Part shown: piece after piece, positions 54,101 to 61,818 of the stretch | Layout: each line of letters starts with the position of its first letter | Position numbering within the stretch: the first letter of the stretch is position 1 | Assembly (NCBI RefSeq): GCF_000758705.1 | Contig: NZ_CP009287.1 | Span: forward strand, 1,302,001-1,366,000 | Source: Paenibacillus graminis | GTDB lineage: Bacteria > Bacillota > Bacilli > Paenibacillales > Paenibacillaceae | Reading direction: 5' to 3' | Length of the DNA stretch: 64,000 nucleotides | Notes under the pieces: generated by a model | Databases searched by the model: none | Told to the model about the DNA's origin: nothing | The model's input: only the letters and a program-made list of their open reading frames with translations | Translations under genes and position numbers: made by a program

Positions 54101-55159
54101 AGCAACGCTGTTCAAATAACTACGGGCGATCCCGGCAATGTTCAAGTCATTAATCCGGGGATTATCGACAATTATACCACTTGGTATGTTGGCATTAATG
54201 GTGCAGACAAACCGGCTACGCCTACAGCTGCTGAGCTGACTTACCTTGAAAATGGCGGATTGAATATGAGCTTTAATCTGCAAACGGAGAACTACCCAAG
54301 CTTTCAGGTAGATCCGAAGCCTGCCGGAGATTGGAGTAATTACACTAATATGAATCTCATTCTATCCAATCCTAATGCAGCTGAGGTTCAGATCCAACCG
54401 ATTGTCAAAGACGGCAACTGGAAATGGGTTGAATTGGGACAGTACATTAAAGTCCCTGCGAAAACTACAATGATTGCTACAGTACCTTTGACGGGTCTCA
54501 CGAATAAAGATGTAAACCGTTTTATTTTACGTGTACAAAGCGGAAGCGGAGGGTTAGCGGGCAGCCTTCAATTGCATACCGTCAGTTTTGATCTGGAGCC
54601 GACAGCGTACGCTTCGACGATCGCCGAAATGAACCGCCCCAAAACAGCCAGCTTCTATCCATGGAATCTTGTCGAATCCTCTTATACAGGGAATGAATCC
54701 AGCGGATTGGATGGAGAAACTCTCTTTGTAAAATATAAATCAACGATAAGCGATACGATTGCAGCAGGTGTAGCTACTGAAACTAAGCCTGGTCTGGGGA
54801 TTGGCGATGACTGGACAAAATATGCAAGCGTTTCCAGTACCCTGACTAATACCGGAACGGATGCTATTCATGTATCTCTGGTAGTAAGGACCGGAGGCGG
54901 CTGGGTTTGGCAGGAGACAGGAGGCCAAACAGCAGCCGATCCTACAGTTGAAAGGATTATCGCTCCTGGTGAATCGGTCGATGTCGTATATGCGTTTAAT
55001 TCCCCGGTTTGGAAATCGGCAAAAACAAATTGGAGTAATAATGCCGCATTGGAAAATGCAATTGACGTAAGAGGAGTTCAATTTAAGGTATACGCCGGAA
55101 CGGGTGAAGCCGTATCAGTGGGAACGCTCCAGATTACGAATTTCCAGTTGAATTTCTAA
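51194..55159 (+). CDS. Secreted multidomain GH5 beta-mannanase
   Basis: The 1321-residue protein has a signal peptide (1 to about 25, cut after EARA). In order follow an F5/8-type discoidin domain (about 27-155), a ricin-type lectin with three QxW repeats (about 158-303), two FN3 domains (308-400, 401-493), a GH5 catalytic domain (about 495-792), two more FN3 domains (about 800-985) and two beta-rich domains (about 990-1321) that look like carbohydrate-binding modules. GH5 Glu621 (NIANEWYG) is the acid/base and Glu716 (VIGEFG) the nucleophile; the core closely resembles subfamily 8 Bacillus mannanases. It should cut mannan outside the cell. TTG 51194 follows GGGAGGG. Confidence 0.93.
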   Translation: MKKILAFIMMFGLLTGMVPPMEARAATNIAANKTATASSSEDSTKTPDRAVDGNASTRWSSNYSDPQWISVDLGSANNVSGVKLNWEVAYAKAYQIQVSADNSNWTTVYSTTTGDGGIDNISFAATNARYVRMYGTQRATEYGYSLWDFEVYSDSGPVDTGIISGAVYKLTAQHSGKNLDVAGGSASDGANVQQWTDNGNPQQKWKVIDVGNGFYKLIAQSSGKALDAAGPSTADGANVQQWTDNGAVTQQWKIIDAGGGYYKLIAKSSGKTLDVAGGSTADGANVQQWTDNGNAQQRWKFTQITTTADTTPPTPPTDLKSSSKTATSVNLTWTASTDNVGVTGYDIYNGTALAGSSTTTNYTITGLTANTAYSFTVKAKDAAMNISAASTALSVTTSASADTTPPTPPTDLKSTSKTETSVSLTWTASTDNVGVTGYDIYNGTALAGSSTTTSYTVTGLKANTAYSFTVKAKDAAMNISAASAALSVTTSAGSTHPGFYINGTTLYDANGKPFVMRGINHAHNWYKDQVSVAIPAIAKTGANTVRIVLSDGQQWSKDSLAAIQNLITLCEQNKMVAVVEVHDGTGSDSQAVLNNIANYWIEMKSALIGKEKTVILNIANEWYGTWDGANWAKGYTSVIPKLRNAGIKNTIMVDGAGWGQYPQSIIDYGTQVFNADPQKNTMFSIHMYEYAGGNAATVKSNIDNVLNKNLALVIGEFGIKHTNGDVDEATIMSYSQQKGVGYLGWSWKGNGTGLEYLDMSNDWAGTSYTEQGNAIINGPNGIKATSKRSSVFEDTSDNQAPTAPADLSGTSPTHSTVALTWTGSTDNVGVAGYNIYRDGTLVHISPTTNYTVTGLKANTVYVFTVKAIDAAGNLSAASNAVSITTSDSNDKTAPTAPAGLVVVPAITTAKLTWTASTDNIGVAGYNIYVGGVLQGTSATTSYTASGLKGTTAYTFSVKAFDDAGNESAASNAVQITTGDPGNVQVINPGIIDNYTTWYVGINGADKPATPTAAELTYLENGGLNMSFNLQTENYPSFQVDPKPAGDWSNYTNMNLILSNPNAAEVQIQPIVKDGNWKWVELGQYIKVPAKTTMIATVPLTGLTNKDVNRFILRVQSGSGGLAGSLQLHTVSFDLEPTAYASTIAEMNRPKTASFYPWNLVESSYTGNESSGLDGETLFVKYKSTISDTIAAGVATETKPGLGIGDDWTKYASVSSTLTNTGTDAIHVSLVVRTGGGWVWQETGGQTAADPTVERIIAPGESVDVVYAFNSPVWKSAKTNWSNNAALENAIDVRGVQFKVYAGTGEAVSVGTLQITNFQLNF
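52115..52672 (+). repeat. Tandem duplication of an FN3 domain
   Basis: Two 279-base units (52115-52393 and 52394-52672) encode 93-residue FN3 domains that differ at about nine residues and are nearly identical in DNA, pointing to a recent duplication. The other FN3 pair after the catalytic domain is much more diverged. Confidence 0.9.
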
Positions 55160-55238
55160 GAGCTAAAGTATAGCCAGGTATTTTATCTCAACAACAGGCT
55201 CTCCCAAGCAGCTATTTTATGGGTTTGGGCAACAATGA

Positions 55239-55282
55239 AAATGGCGGCAAAGGGCTTAACTTCCCAGATGCCGCCATTTTTG
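55239..55282 (+). terminator. Terminator after the mannanase gene
   Basis: AAATGGCGGCA pairs with TGCCGCCATTT, followed by TTG. Confidence 0.85.
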
Positions 55283-55363
55283 ATGTGATACATTATCGTA
55301 TAATACAACTAGTTGACTTTGACGCCGTGTCGTACTTTAAGCTGTTCATTGAAAGGAGGCGCT

Positions 55364-55558
55364 ATGGAACTGCTGACAATAAGTGAGATAACCAACAGTA
55401 ATGAATATGAACCGGAGTGGGGTGATCCCGATTGCATGAATGGCTCAATAGAAGAACATTTAAACTACATCAATCAATATCATTTGAGCAATGAAGACAT
55501 TGATAAATGTGTGCAGCTGGACCTGTTGCTCCCGATAAAGCCAAAGGTGGGGGAATAG
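55364..55558 (+). CDS. Small acidic protein of unknown function
   Basis: The 64-residue product starts at ATG 55364 behind AAAGGAGG (4-base spacing). It is acidic, with NEYEPEWGDPDCMNGSIEEH and NEDIDKCVQLDLLLPIKPK. A TATAAT at 55299-55304 and a tight terminator at 55573-55602 frame it as a single-gene unit. No family is recognised. Confidence 0.65.
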   Translation: MELLTISEITNSNEYEPEWGDPDCMNGSIEEHLNYINQYHLSNEDIDKCVQLDLLLPIKPKVGE

Positions 55559-55572
55559 TAAAAGGAATTTCT

Positions 55573-55602
55573 AGGGATACCTCGAAGAGGTATCTCTTTT
55601 TA
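55573..55602 (+). terminator. Terminator after the 64-residue protein gene
   Basis: GATACCTC-GAA-GAGGTATC is followed by TCTTTTT. Confidence 0.85.
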
Positions 55603-55687
55603 ATAATAACCTGCCATTCGGGTACGCTTTCCTTCAGCCGGGCTGCTAAACTCGGAGCAAGCCGGGGCATACAGCTTTGGCAGGAAT

Positions 55688-55813
55688 CAAAAAAACCCGG
55701 CAAAAGCGCCAGGTTGCGATAGTAAAATTATTGCAAACAAATAAGCATTATGTTAAAGTTGAAGAACTGTCGATATTTTTTCAATAAAGATACAAGTATC
55801 GTATTTTATTTAC
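55688..55813 (-). ncRNA. Candidate small RNA with its own promoter and terminator
   Basis: On the reverse strand a perfect TTGACA (55849-55844) and TACAAT (55825-55820) are 18 bases apart. About 100 bases after the predicted start comes AACCTGGCGCTTTTGCCGGGTT with a run of seven T residues (55715-55689). The roughly 126-base transcript has no reading frame beyond six codons. It holds a GATAC-TT-GTATC hairpin. It converges on the 64-residue protein gene, which has a separate terminator. Function unknown. Confidence 0.6.
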
Positions 55814-55897
55814 ATCTTTATTGTAGCAGATGGAATTGCATTTTGTCAACAGTCCTTTTTTTATCTGACTACGTTTGAGAAGGAGTGTATTCAGGAG

Positions 55898-58312
55898 ATG
55901 ATGAACTTGAATGAATGGCAGCAGGAGCAGCAGCGGCTGGAGATCGTTAAGGAAAAACTGAAATCTACAATCGTTGACCTTGAGCCCAAGATAGGCCAAT
56001 TAAAGGATCAGGCGGCGGATATCCGCAAAAGATTCTGGGAAGAGGTTACGGTCAACACCAGTACGGACGAAGATTTCGAAGAAACGTTTTTCACAATTAA
56101 CCAGCAATCCGCAATGTTGTCCGAACGGGAACGCAGCCATAGACGGCTCGTGCAGCAGTGGGGAAATATGAACCGGCTGCTGCCATCTCCTTATTTTGGG
56201 CGCGTTGATTTTCTGGAAGATGGCCAGGGGATTACGGAGCAAGTGTATATCGGGGTGTCCTCCTTCGCCGATGCGGATGGTCTGAGCTTCCTGGTGTATG
56301 ACTGGCGTACTCCTATTGCAAGTCTTTACTATGACTATCCTCCGGGCACGGCAGCCTATGAAACACCGGGAGGGCGCATCACAGGAACCATGAGCCTGAA
56401 GCGTCAATACCAGATCCGCGGCGGCCATCTCCAGCATATGTTCGATTCAAGTTTAACCATCGGCGACGAATTGCTCCAGCAGGTGCTCGGTGGAGGGGCA
56501 GATGCGCAAATGAAGAGCATCGTGGCGACGATTCAAAAAGAGCAGAACGCCATTATCCGCAACGATAAAAGCAAATTGCTCATTGTGCAAGGGGCAGCCG
56601 GAAGCGGGAAAACCTCTGCAGCGCTGCAGCGCGTAGCTTACCTGCTGTATAAACACCGCGAAAGGCTTACGGCGGATCAGATTGTTCTTTTCTCGCCTAA
56701 CCCCATGTTCAACAGCTACGTTTCGACTGTTCTTCCTGAGCTAGGGGAGGAAAACATGCAGCAGACCACCTTCCAGGAATATCTGGAATATTGGCTCGGA
56801 TCAACATTTCGCCTGGAGGACCCGTTTGATCAGATCGAATATGTGCTGACCGGGCAGCAGGCTCAAGAATATAAGGCCCGTATGCATGGAATCCAATATA
56901 AAGCATCGGAAGCCTATCTTCAGGCGCTCCGCGGGTATTCGGTGTGGCTGGAGCAGGAAGGCATGAAGTTTGTCAGCATCCGTTTCCAGGATCGCGTACT
57001 GATCTCTGATGAGCAGATCAAAGCCAAATTTTACAGCTACGATGCTTCTATCCGCCTGACGAACCGTGTCACACTTGTACAGAAATGGCTGCTGCAGGAA
57101 CTGGCCCGACTGGAGAGGAAGGAGCAGGAAGCAGACTGGGTGCAGGAGGAGCTTAACTATCTGGATGGGGAACAGTATGCTGAAGCATTCAGTATGCTGC
57201 ACAAAGACCAGGGAGTGTTTGACTTTGCCGAAAAATATGCCCGAATCGATGAAATGCTGCGCAACAAGCGCCGCCCGGATGAGGGCGATTTTGATTTTGC
57301 CGAGCGGGAGGAAGAGCTGCTTAGCCGGATGATCGTGAAAGAGCAATTCAAACCCCTGAGACGGAATGTAAAGCAATTCTCGTTTATAGATATGCTTGGG
57401 CTGTATAGCCAGTTGTTCAGCAGTGAAGCAGCATACAGGGAGATGACAGATGAAGCTGAGGTACCGGAGCTTTGGCCGGAAATATGCGTGTATACCAAAG
57501 ATAAGCTGAGCCGGAACGAACTGTTTTATGAAGATGCTACACCTTATTTATATCTAAAAGAACTTGTCGAAGGTACCCGGACCAACACTCAGGTGCGGCA
57601 TATATTCGTCGATGAAGGTCAGGATTATTCGATGTTTCAGTATGAGTTCCTCAAGAGACTCTTTCCCCGTGCCCGGATGACCGTGCTGGGCGATTTCAGT
57701 CAGGCCATCTTTACACAGGCAACGAACCTGCACGGGACCGGCTCACCGTTGGTCCGGCTCTTTGGCGAGGAGGACACCAGCCAGTTTCTTCTTGTCCGCA
57801 GTTACCGTTCTACCCGTGAAATTGTGGAGTTCACGAAGCCGCTTTTGCCGGGCGGAGAAGCCATTGTACCTTTTGAGAGAAGCGGCAGGAAGCCGATCCT
57901 CGCGGGGCTGGAGACCAGCGGGCGGCGGGTGGAACAGATCGCAGCAGATATCGCGGCGCTTCAGGCTGAAGGTTATACATCCATTGCAGTGATTTCGAAA
58001 ACCGCTGCCGGGAGTACAGAAGCCTATGAGGCTCTAGCGGCCGGGGGTGTCAAAGAACTGCGGCTGATCACAAAGAACACGCCCACTTTTGAAAAGGGTA
58101 TACTGGTCATTCCCGCATATCTCGCTAAGGGGGTTGAATTTGATGCGGTGTTGATTTACGATGCCTCCTTGCAGTCTTATCACCGGGAGAATGAGCGCAA
58201 GCTTTTTTATACAGCATGTACACGGGCTATGCACCGGCTTTTGCTGTACTCGGCAGGGGAATGGACCCCATTTATTCAGGCGGTAGATACATCTTTGTAT
58301 GAATTGCTGTGA
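55898..58312 (+). CDS. helD: RNA polymerase recycling motor HelD
   Basis: The 804-residue protein has an N-terminal coiled-coil arm (about 5-60, which in HelD enters the secondary channel of RNA polymerase), then a split superfamily 1 helicase core. Visible motifs are Walker A VQGAAGSGKTSAALQR (about residue 230), Walker B HIFVDEGQDYSMFQYE, LGDFSQAIF, RSYRSTREI and the C-terminal KGVEFDAVLIYD and YTACTRAMHRLLL. HelD uses ATP to strip stalled polymerase from DNA. The ATG has AAGGAG 12 bases upstream and a nearer AGGAG; the next codon is also ATG. Confidence 0.93.
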   Translation: MMNLNEWQQEQQRLEIVKEKLKSTIVDLEPKIGQLKDQAADIRKRFWEEVTVNTSTDEDFEETFFTINQQSAMLSERERSHRRLVQQWGNMNRLLPSPYFGRVDFLEDGQGITEQVYIGVSSFADADGLSFLVYDWRTPIASLYYDYPPGTAAYETPGGRITGTMSLKRQYQIRGGHLQHMFDSSLTIGDELLQQVLGGGADAQMKSIVATIQKEQNAIIRNDKSKLLIVQGAAGSGKTSAALQRVAYLLYKHRERLTADQIVLFSPNPMFNSYVSTVLPELGEENMQQTTFQEYLEYWLGSTFRLEDPFDQIEYVLTGQQAQEYKARMHGIQYKASEAYLQALRGYSVWLEQEGMKFVSIRFQDRVLISDEQIKAKFYSYDASIRLTNRVTLVQKWLLQELARLERKEQEADWVQEELNYLDGEQYAEAFSMLHKDQGVFDFAEKYARIDEMLRNKRRPDEGDFDFAEREEELLSRMIVKEQFKPLRRNVKQFSFIDMLGLYSQLFSSEAAYREMTDEAEVPELWPEICVYTKDKLSRNELFYEDATPYLYLKELVEGTRTNTQVRHIFVDEGQDYSMFQYEFLKRLFPRARMTVLGDFSQAIFTQATNLHGTGSPLVRLFGEEDTSQFLLVRSYRSTREIVEFTKPLLPGGEAIVPFERSGRKPILAGLETSGRRVEQIAADIAALQAEGYTSIAVISKTAAGSTEAYEALAAGGVKELRLITKNTPTFEKGILVIPAYLAKGVEFDAVLIYDASLQSYHRENERKLFYTACTRAMHRLLLYSAGEWTPFIQAVDTSLYELL

Positions 58313-58367
58313 ATGGCAAGCCCGCAGAGGTATATCTTAAGCATGGATTGGCTGCATATCCTGAACA

Positions 58368-58401
58368 TGACAGTAAGTTGTCAACTTTCTTATTGTACAA
58401 T
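58368..58401 (+). promoter_or_regulatory. Operator-like palindrome and -10 of the GyrI-like gene
   Basis: TGACAGTAAGTTGTCA (58368-58383) is an inverted repeat with arms TGACA/TGTCA. A TACAAT -10 follows at 58396-58401. The arms match those of the palindrome at 43888-43904 between the WYL regulator and DinB genes. Confidence 0.45.
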
Positions 58402-58424
58402 TCAGTGTAAGAGGAGAGTGGCCA

Positions 58425-58907
58425 ATGAACACTTATACAATTCACAAACAAAAATTGATAATAACTGGAGTTGCTGTCCGTACAACAAACGCAGAAGAGG
58501 CAGGACCGGAGGGGAGATTGCCTAAGCTGTGGGAAACCTACTTTCAGAGCAATCTCTTATCTGCGGCGGGAGGCGAAAATCCGCATTTCATTTACGCAGT
58601 GTACACGGATTATGAGAGCGACGCTAACGGAGCTTATACCGTTGTGATTGGGAATGAATCAAGCAATGAATCGCTCCCCGATGAAAAGAATCACGTCGTT
58701 GTAACCATCCCCGAGAGTAAATACATGGTATTCACGACGAAAAAAGGGCCTGTGTATGAAGTGGTGGCACAGGCGTGGCACGAGATTTGGGCGTATTTCA
58801 AGGAATCCCCAGAGAAGAGAGCCTACACAGGCGACTTTGAGCTTTATGATGCCAGGAATTTTGATCCGGCAAACACAGAGCTGCAGATTTATATCGCTGT
58901 AAAATAA
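58425..58907 (+). CDS. GyrI-like effector-binding domain protein
   Basis: The 160-residue protein is a single bacterial-transcription-activator effector-binding (GyrI/SOUL-like) domain: IITGVAVRTTNAEEAGPEGR at the start, YTVVIGNESSN, and YMVFTTKKGPVYEVVAQAWHEIWAYF with the FDFELYDARNFDP-type ending (here GDFELYDARNFDP). Relatives bind amphiphilic cations or act on small molecules. It is monocistronic. TACAAT at 58396-58401 gives a -10, and TGACA-N6-TGTCA (58368-58383) overlaps the promoter. The 3' end is 7 bases from palindromic repeat copy 3. Confidence 0.87.
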   Translation: MNTYTIHKQKLIITGVAVRTTNAEEAGPEGRLPKLWETYFQSNLLSAAGGENPHFIYAVYTDYESDANGAYTVVIGNESSNESLPDEKNHVVVTIPESKYMVFTTKKGPVYEVVAQAWHEIWAYFKESPEKRAYTGDFELYDARNFDPANTELQIYIAVK

Positions 58908-58914
58908 TCACTAT

Positions 58915-59131
58915 CTATATAAGTTGAACTTAAAAAATTCATAAAAAGGGTAGAAGTGCGGAGGGGAAGTTTGGAACTGGAAGAGCGAATGCGTCCGCCT
59001 TTGTCACCGGATTTCAACCGCTAAAGGCGGTTCAATCAAGAAATTCTTACGACAACAGCGGCTGGAAGTCCAAACATTCCCCGTAGTTACGACCATACCC
59101 CACAATGTTAAACTATAGTTCAATCTATATA
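58915..59131. repeat. Dispersed palindromic repeat, copy 3 (full length)
   Basis: The most complete copy, about 217 bases. The left end is CTATATAAGTTGAACTT (58915-58931); the right end (59113-59133) is a degenerate inverse. Inside are GGGGAAGTTTGGA pairing with TCCAAACATTCCCC, a middle stem around GGATTTC / GAAATTC, and the hairpin AACCGC-TAAAG-GCGGTT (59016-59032). It lies between the GyrI-like gene and the LysR gene stop codon, touching both. It has no coding frame. Confidence 0.8.
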
Positions 59132-59135
59132 AGAG

Positions 59136-60008
59136 TTACATCTCCAAGAAAGCCTCAGCCGCAAGTGACCGGGACGAATGCCTGTGGACAGCAATGCCGA
59201 TATGGCGGTCGGGAATGGGAACTGCCGTGCGAAGCTCCACTAAGGACCCTCCCGCAATACGGGACGCTACCAAAGCCCGCGGCAGGAATGCCGCACCGTA
59301 TCCCCGCTCGGCAAATTCAGTGAGCATTTCCAGGCTGTTCAGTTCAAAGTCGGCTTCGACTTCGATCCCCTGGGACCGGAACCATCCTTCAATGAAGGAA
59401 CGCGTGGTGCTGCCCGGGGACAGCATCAGAAGCGGAAGCTCCGTTAACCGTTCCGTCGGCAGGGGTTCCCGTGCCCAGTCTGCGAAGGCGGCTCCAACAG
59501 CCACGCAAAAAGGTGAGGTATGGGAGGCGACGATCTGAATCTCTTCGTCGGATACGGGCAAATAAATGTAGCCGAGGTCCAACGATCCCCGCTTCAACCG
59601 TTCCAGGATAAGGCTGGTCTTCTCCTGCGACAATTGAATGTGAATCTTGGGATAGCGGGCATGAAACTGGTCGAGCAGGGGGACGATGAAGTCTTTAATG
59701 ATTGCCCCGTTTGCCCCGATTCGCAGCCTGCCTTCACGATACTGCTTCATATTCTTCATGTGGCGCTCAGCGGAGTCAAGTTCCCCGAAGGCTTGCCGGA
59801 CATGCAGATGCAGAGTTTGTCCTTCTTGTGTTAAGCGGACGCCCTTGGATAACCGGTCAAACAACCGGACTCCAAGGGCTTCTTCCAGCTGCTTGATCGC
59901 GTAGCTGACCGAGGGCTGCGTCATATTGAGGTTGTGTGCAGCTTTGGTTAGATTGGAACAATCAGCGGCATAGAGAAAAATACGGTACCATTCACTGTTG
60001 ACTATCAC
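59136..60008 (-). CDS. LysR family transcriptional regulator
   Basis: The 290-residue protein has the N-terminal winged helix (IFLYAADCSNLTKAAHNLNM, then TQPSVSYAIKQLEEALG and RLFDRLSKGVRLT) and the periplasmic-binding-type effector domain (about 90-285). It is divergent from the chorismate synthase gene with a 108-base spacer, the classic LysR arrangement, so it probably controls that gene. Its stop codon lies 5 bases from repeat copy 3, so the extreme C-terminus (EAFLEM) may have been set by the insertion. Confidence 0.9.
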   Translation of the reverse strand: MIVNSEWYRIFLYAADCSNLTKAAHNLNMTQPSVSYAIKQLEEALGVRLFDRLSKGVRLTQEGQTLHLHVRQAFGELDSAERHMKNMKQYREGRLRIGANGAIIKDFIVPLLDQFHARYPKIHIQLSQEKTSLILERLKRGSLDLGYIYLPVSDEEIQIVASHTSPFCVAVGAAFADWAREPLPTERLTELPLLMLSPGSTTRSFIEGWFRSQGIEVEADFELNSLEMLTEFAERGYGAAFLPRALVASRIAGGSLVELRTAVPIPDRHIGIAVHRHSSRSLAAEAFLEM

Positions 60009-60116
60009 TTGTTATCAATCCTCTCTATGACAAATGCTGAATATTACAATTTCATTTATTTCAAGTATACCCTTAGACTGATGAAGAAGGAACTCTAAGA
60101 ACAGGGGTGTATTAAA

Positions 60117-61172
60117 ATGGCGGGAAGCACGTTTGGGGAAAGATTAAAAGTGACCACGTTCGGAGAATCCCATGGAGAATCCGTAGGTGCTATTGTGGAG
60201 GGCGTTACCCCTGGTGTCGAATTGGATGAAGCATACATCCAAGCTCAGATGGACCGGAGAAGACCAGGGCAATCTTCCGTCACGACTCCACGGAAGGAAT
60301 ATGATAAGATCCGCATCTTATCAGGCCTCTTCGAAGGCCGGACAACAGGTACACCACTATGCATTATGCTGGACAATACAGACATGCGTCCGTCAGCGTA
60401 CGACGATATTAAATCGATGTACCGGCCCGGGCATGCGGATTTCACCTACGAGAAGAAGTATGGGGTTCGTGACTATCGCGGGAGTGGCAGGGCTTCAGGC
60501 AGGGAGACGGCGGGCCGTGTGGCTGCGGGGGCGGTTGCGCGCAAGCTGCTGGAGCACAGGAGCGTGAAGGTACTGGCTTATACAACCGAAATCGGCGGTA
60601 TCCGCTGCGGGACATTTGACCCGGAGGTGATCGAATCCAACGTGGTACGGGCGTGCGATCCTGCGGCGGCAGAACGCATGGTTAAGCGGATCGAAGAGTT
60701 GGCTGCCAAGGGCGACAGCTGCGGGGGAATTGTTGAATGCCGGATTAGCGGCGTCCTGGCGGGACTTGGGGAGCCTGTGTTTGACAAGCTGGATGCAGAA
60801 CTTGCCCGGGCCATGCTCTCCATCGGGGCGGTCAAAGGCATTGAATTTGGTGCGGGCTTCCAAGCTGCAGCCATGCTTGGAAGTGAACACAACGATCAGA
60901 TGGACGCAAACGGATTTCAGACGAACCATGCCGGAGGGGTCATCGGCGGCATCAGCACAGGGGCAGACATCGTATTCCGGGTGGCGGTCAAGCCGACCTC
61001 TTCGATTTCAGTCCCCCAACGGACCATCGGCACCGACGGCAATGAACGGGAGATTACGACCAAAGGCAGGCATGATCCCTGCATCTGCCCCCGCATTGTG
61101 CCGGTGATTGAAGCCATGGCCTGCCTGGTGATCGAGGATCATTACAAGCGGCAGGCAGCATTGCTGGATTAA
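60117..61172 (+). CDS. aroC: Chorismate synthase
   Basis: The 351-residue enzyme makes chorismate from EPSP using reduced FMN, the last common step to aromatic amino acids. Family signatures are present: GESHGESVGAIVEGVTPG, YRPGHADFTYEKKYGVRDYR, GSGRASGRETAGRVAAGA and ISTGADIVFRVAVKPTSSI, with a final RHDPCICPRIVPVIEAM. It is slightly shorter than the aroF/aroC of the main Bacillus aro operon (about 390) and is regulated separately here, so it may be a second copy. Confidence 0.95.
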   Translation: MAGSTFGERLKVTTFGESHGESVGAIVEGVTPGVELDEAYIQAQMDRRRPGQSSVTTPRKEYDKIRILSGLFEGRTTGTPLCIMLDNTDMRPSAYDDIKSMYRPGHADFTYEKKYGVRDYRGSGRASGRETAGRVAAGAVARKLLEHRSVKVLAYTTEIGGIRCGTFDPEVIESNVVRACDPAAAERMVKRIEELAAKGDSCGGIVECRISGVLAGLGEPVFDKLDAELARAMLSIGAVKGIEFGAGFQAAAMLGSEHNDQMDANGFQTNHAGGVIGGISTGADIVFRVAVKPTSSISVPQRTIGTDGNEREITTKGRHDPCICPRIVPVIEAMACLVIEDHYKRQAALLD

Positions 61173-61209
61173 TAAAAAGTCCCCAACCAAGGGGAATGCA
61201 GCATGTTCT

Positions 61210-61240
61210 AAAGGCCATCCGGCAAAGGATGGCCTTTATT
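61210..61240 (+). terminator. Terminator after aroC
   Basis: AAAGGCCATCC-GGCAAA-GGATGGCCTTT is followed by ATTTTG. It also precedes the convergent DUF1304 gene end. Confidence 0.85.
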
Positions 61241-61254
61241 TTGCAGAAAAGGGT

Positions 61255-61623
61255 TTACAGATTGGCCAGAACAACAGCGAGAATAGCCGCGAAGGCCGGA
61301 AGGCCCTGGACGAACAGAATCGATTTCTTGGCAGTGATGCTGCCATAGACCGCTGCAACACCAACACAGATTAGAAAGAACAGCTGAAGCTGAAACCCGA
61401 ACGTGCCGTTCGGATGGAGCAAGCCCCACGCTAAACCGGCGGCCAGAAAGCCGTTATAGAGCCCTTGGTTGGCCGCGAGCGATTTCGTATCCCGGGCGAG
61501 CTGACTAGTGGTCCCGAACGCCTTCTGCGCTCTTGGGGTAGTCCACATAAACATCTCCAGAACTAAAATATACACATGTTCAAGTGCTACGAGCGCTACG
61601 AGTATTGTACTTAAGATCATCAT
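61255..61623 (-). CDS. DUF1304 family membrane protein
   Basis: The 122-residue protein has four membrane helices and the DUF1304 motifs: LVALVALEHVYILVLEMFMW in the first helix, FGTTSQLARDTKSLAANQGLYNGFLA and VYGSITAKKSILFVQGLPA. The function of the family is unknown. ATG 61623 was chosen because GAGGG lies 7 bases upstream; an ATG two codons earlier abuts that site. Confidence 0.87.
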   Translation of the reverse strand: MMILSTILVALVALEHVYILVLEMFMWTTPRAQKAFGTTSQLARDTKSLAANQGLYNGFLAAGLAWGLLHPNGTFGFQLQLFFLICVGVAAVYGSITAKKSILFVQGLPAFAAILAVVLANL

Positions 61624-61818
61624 AACCATTCCCTCATTTTCGTTGGATTAGTACGCAATAAATATTTATATTTTGCAAAATTTAATTTAACACAAATAAA
61701 TATACCTAAATCCAGCCTTTTTGTCAATTTAGAAATACAGCAGGGCCCGTACCAGGGGGAGCCGATATAATGATAGAAGGAAGAATTTTTTAACAAAACA
61801 CAGTGAGGAGGCAAAGCC

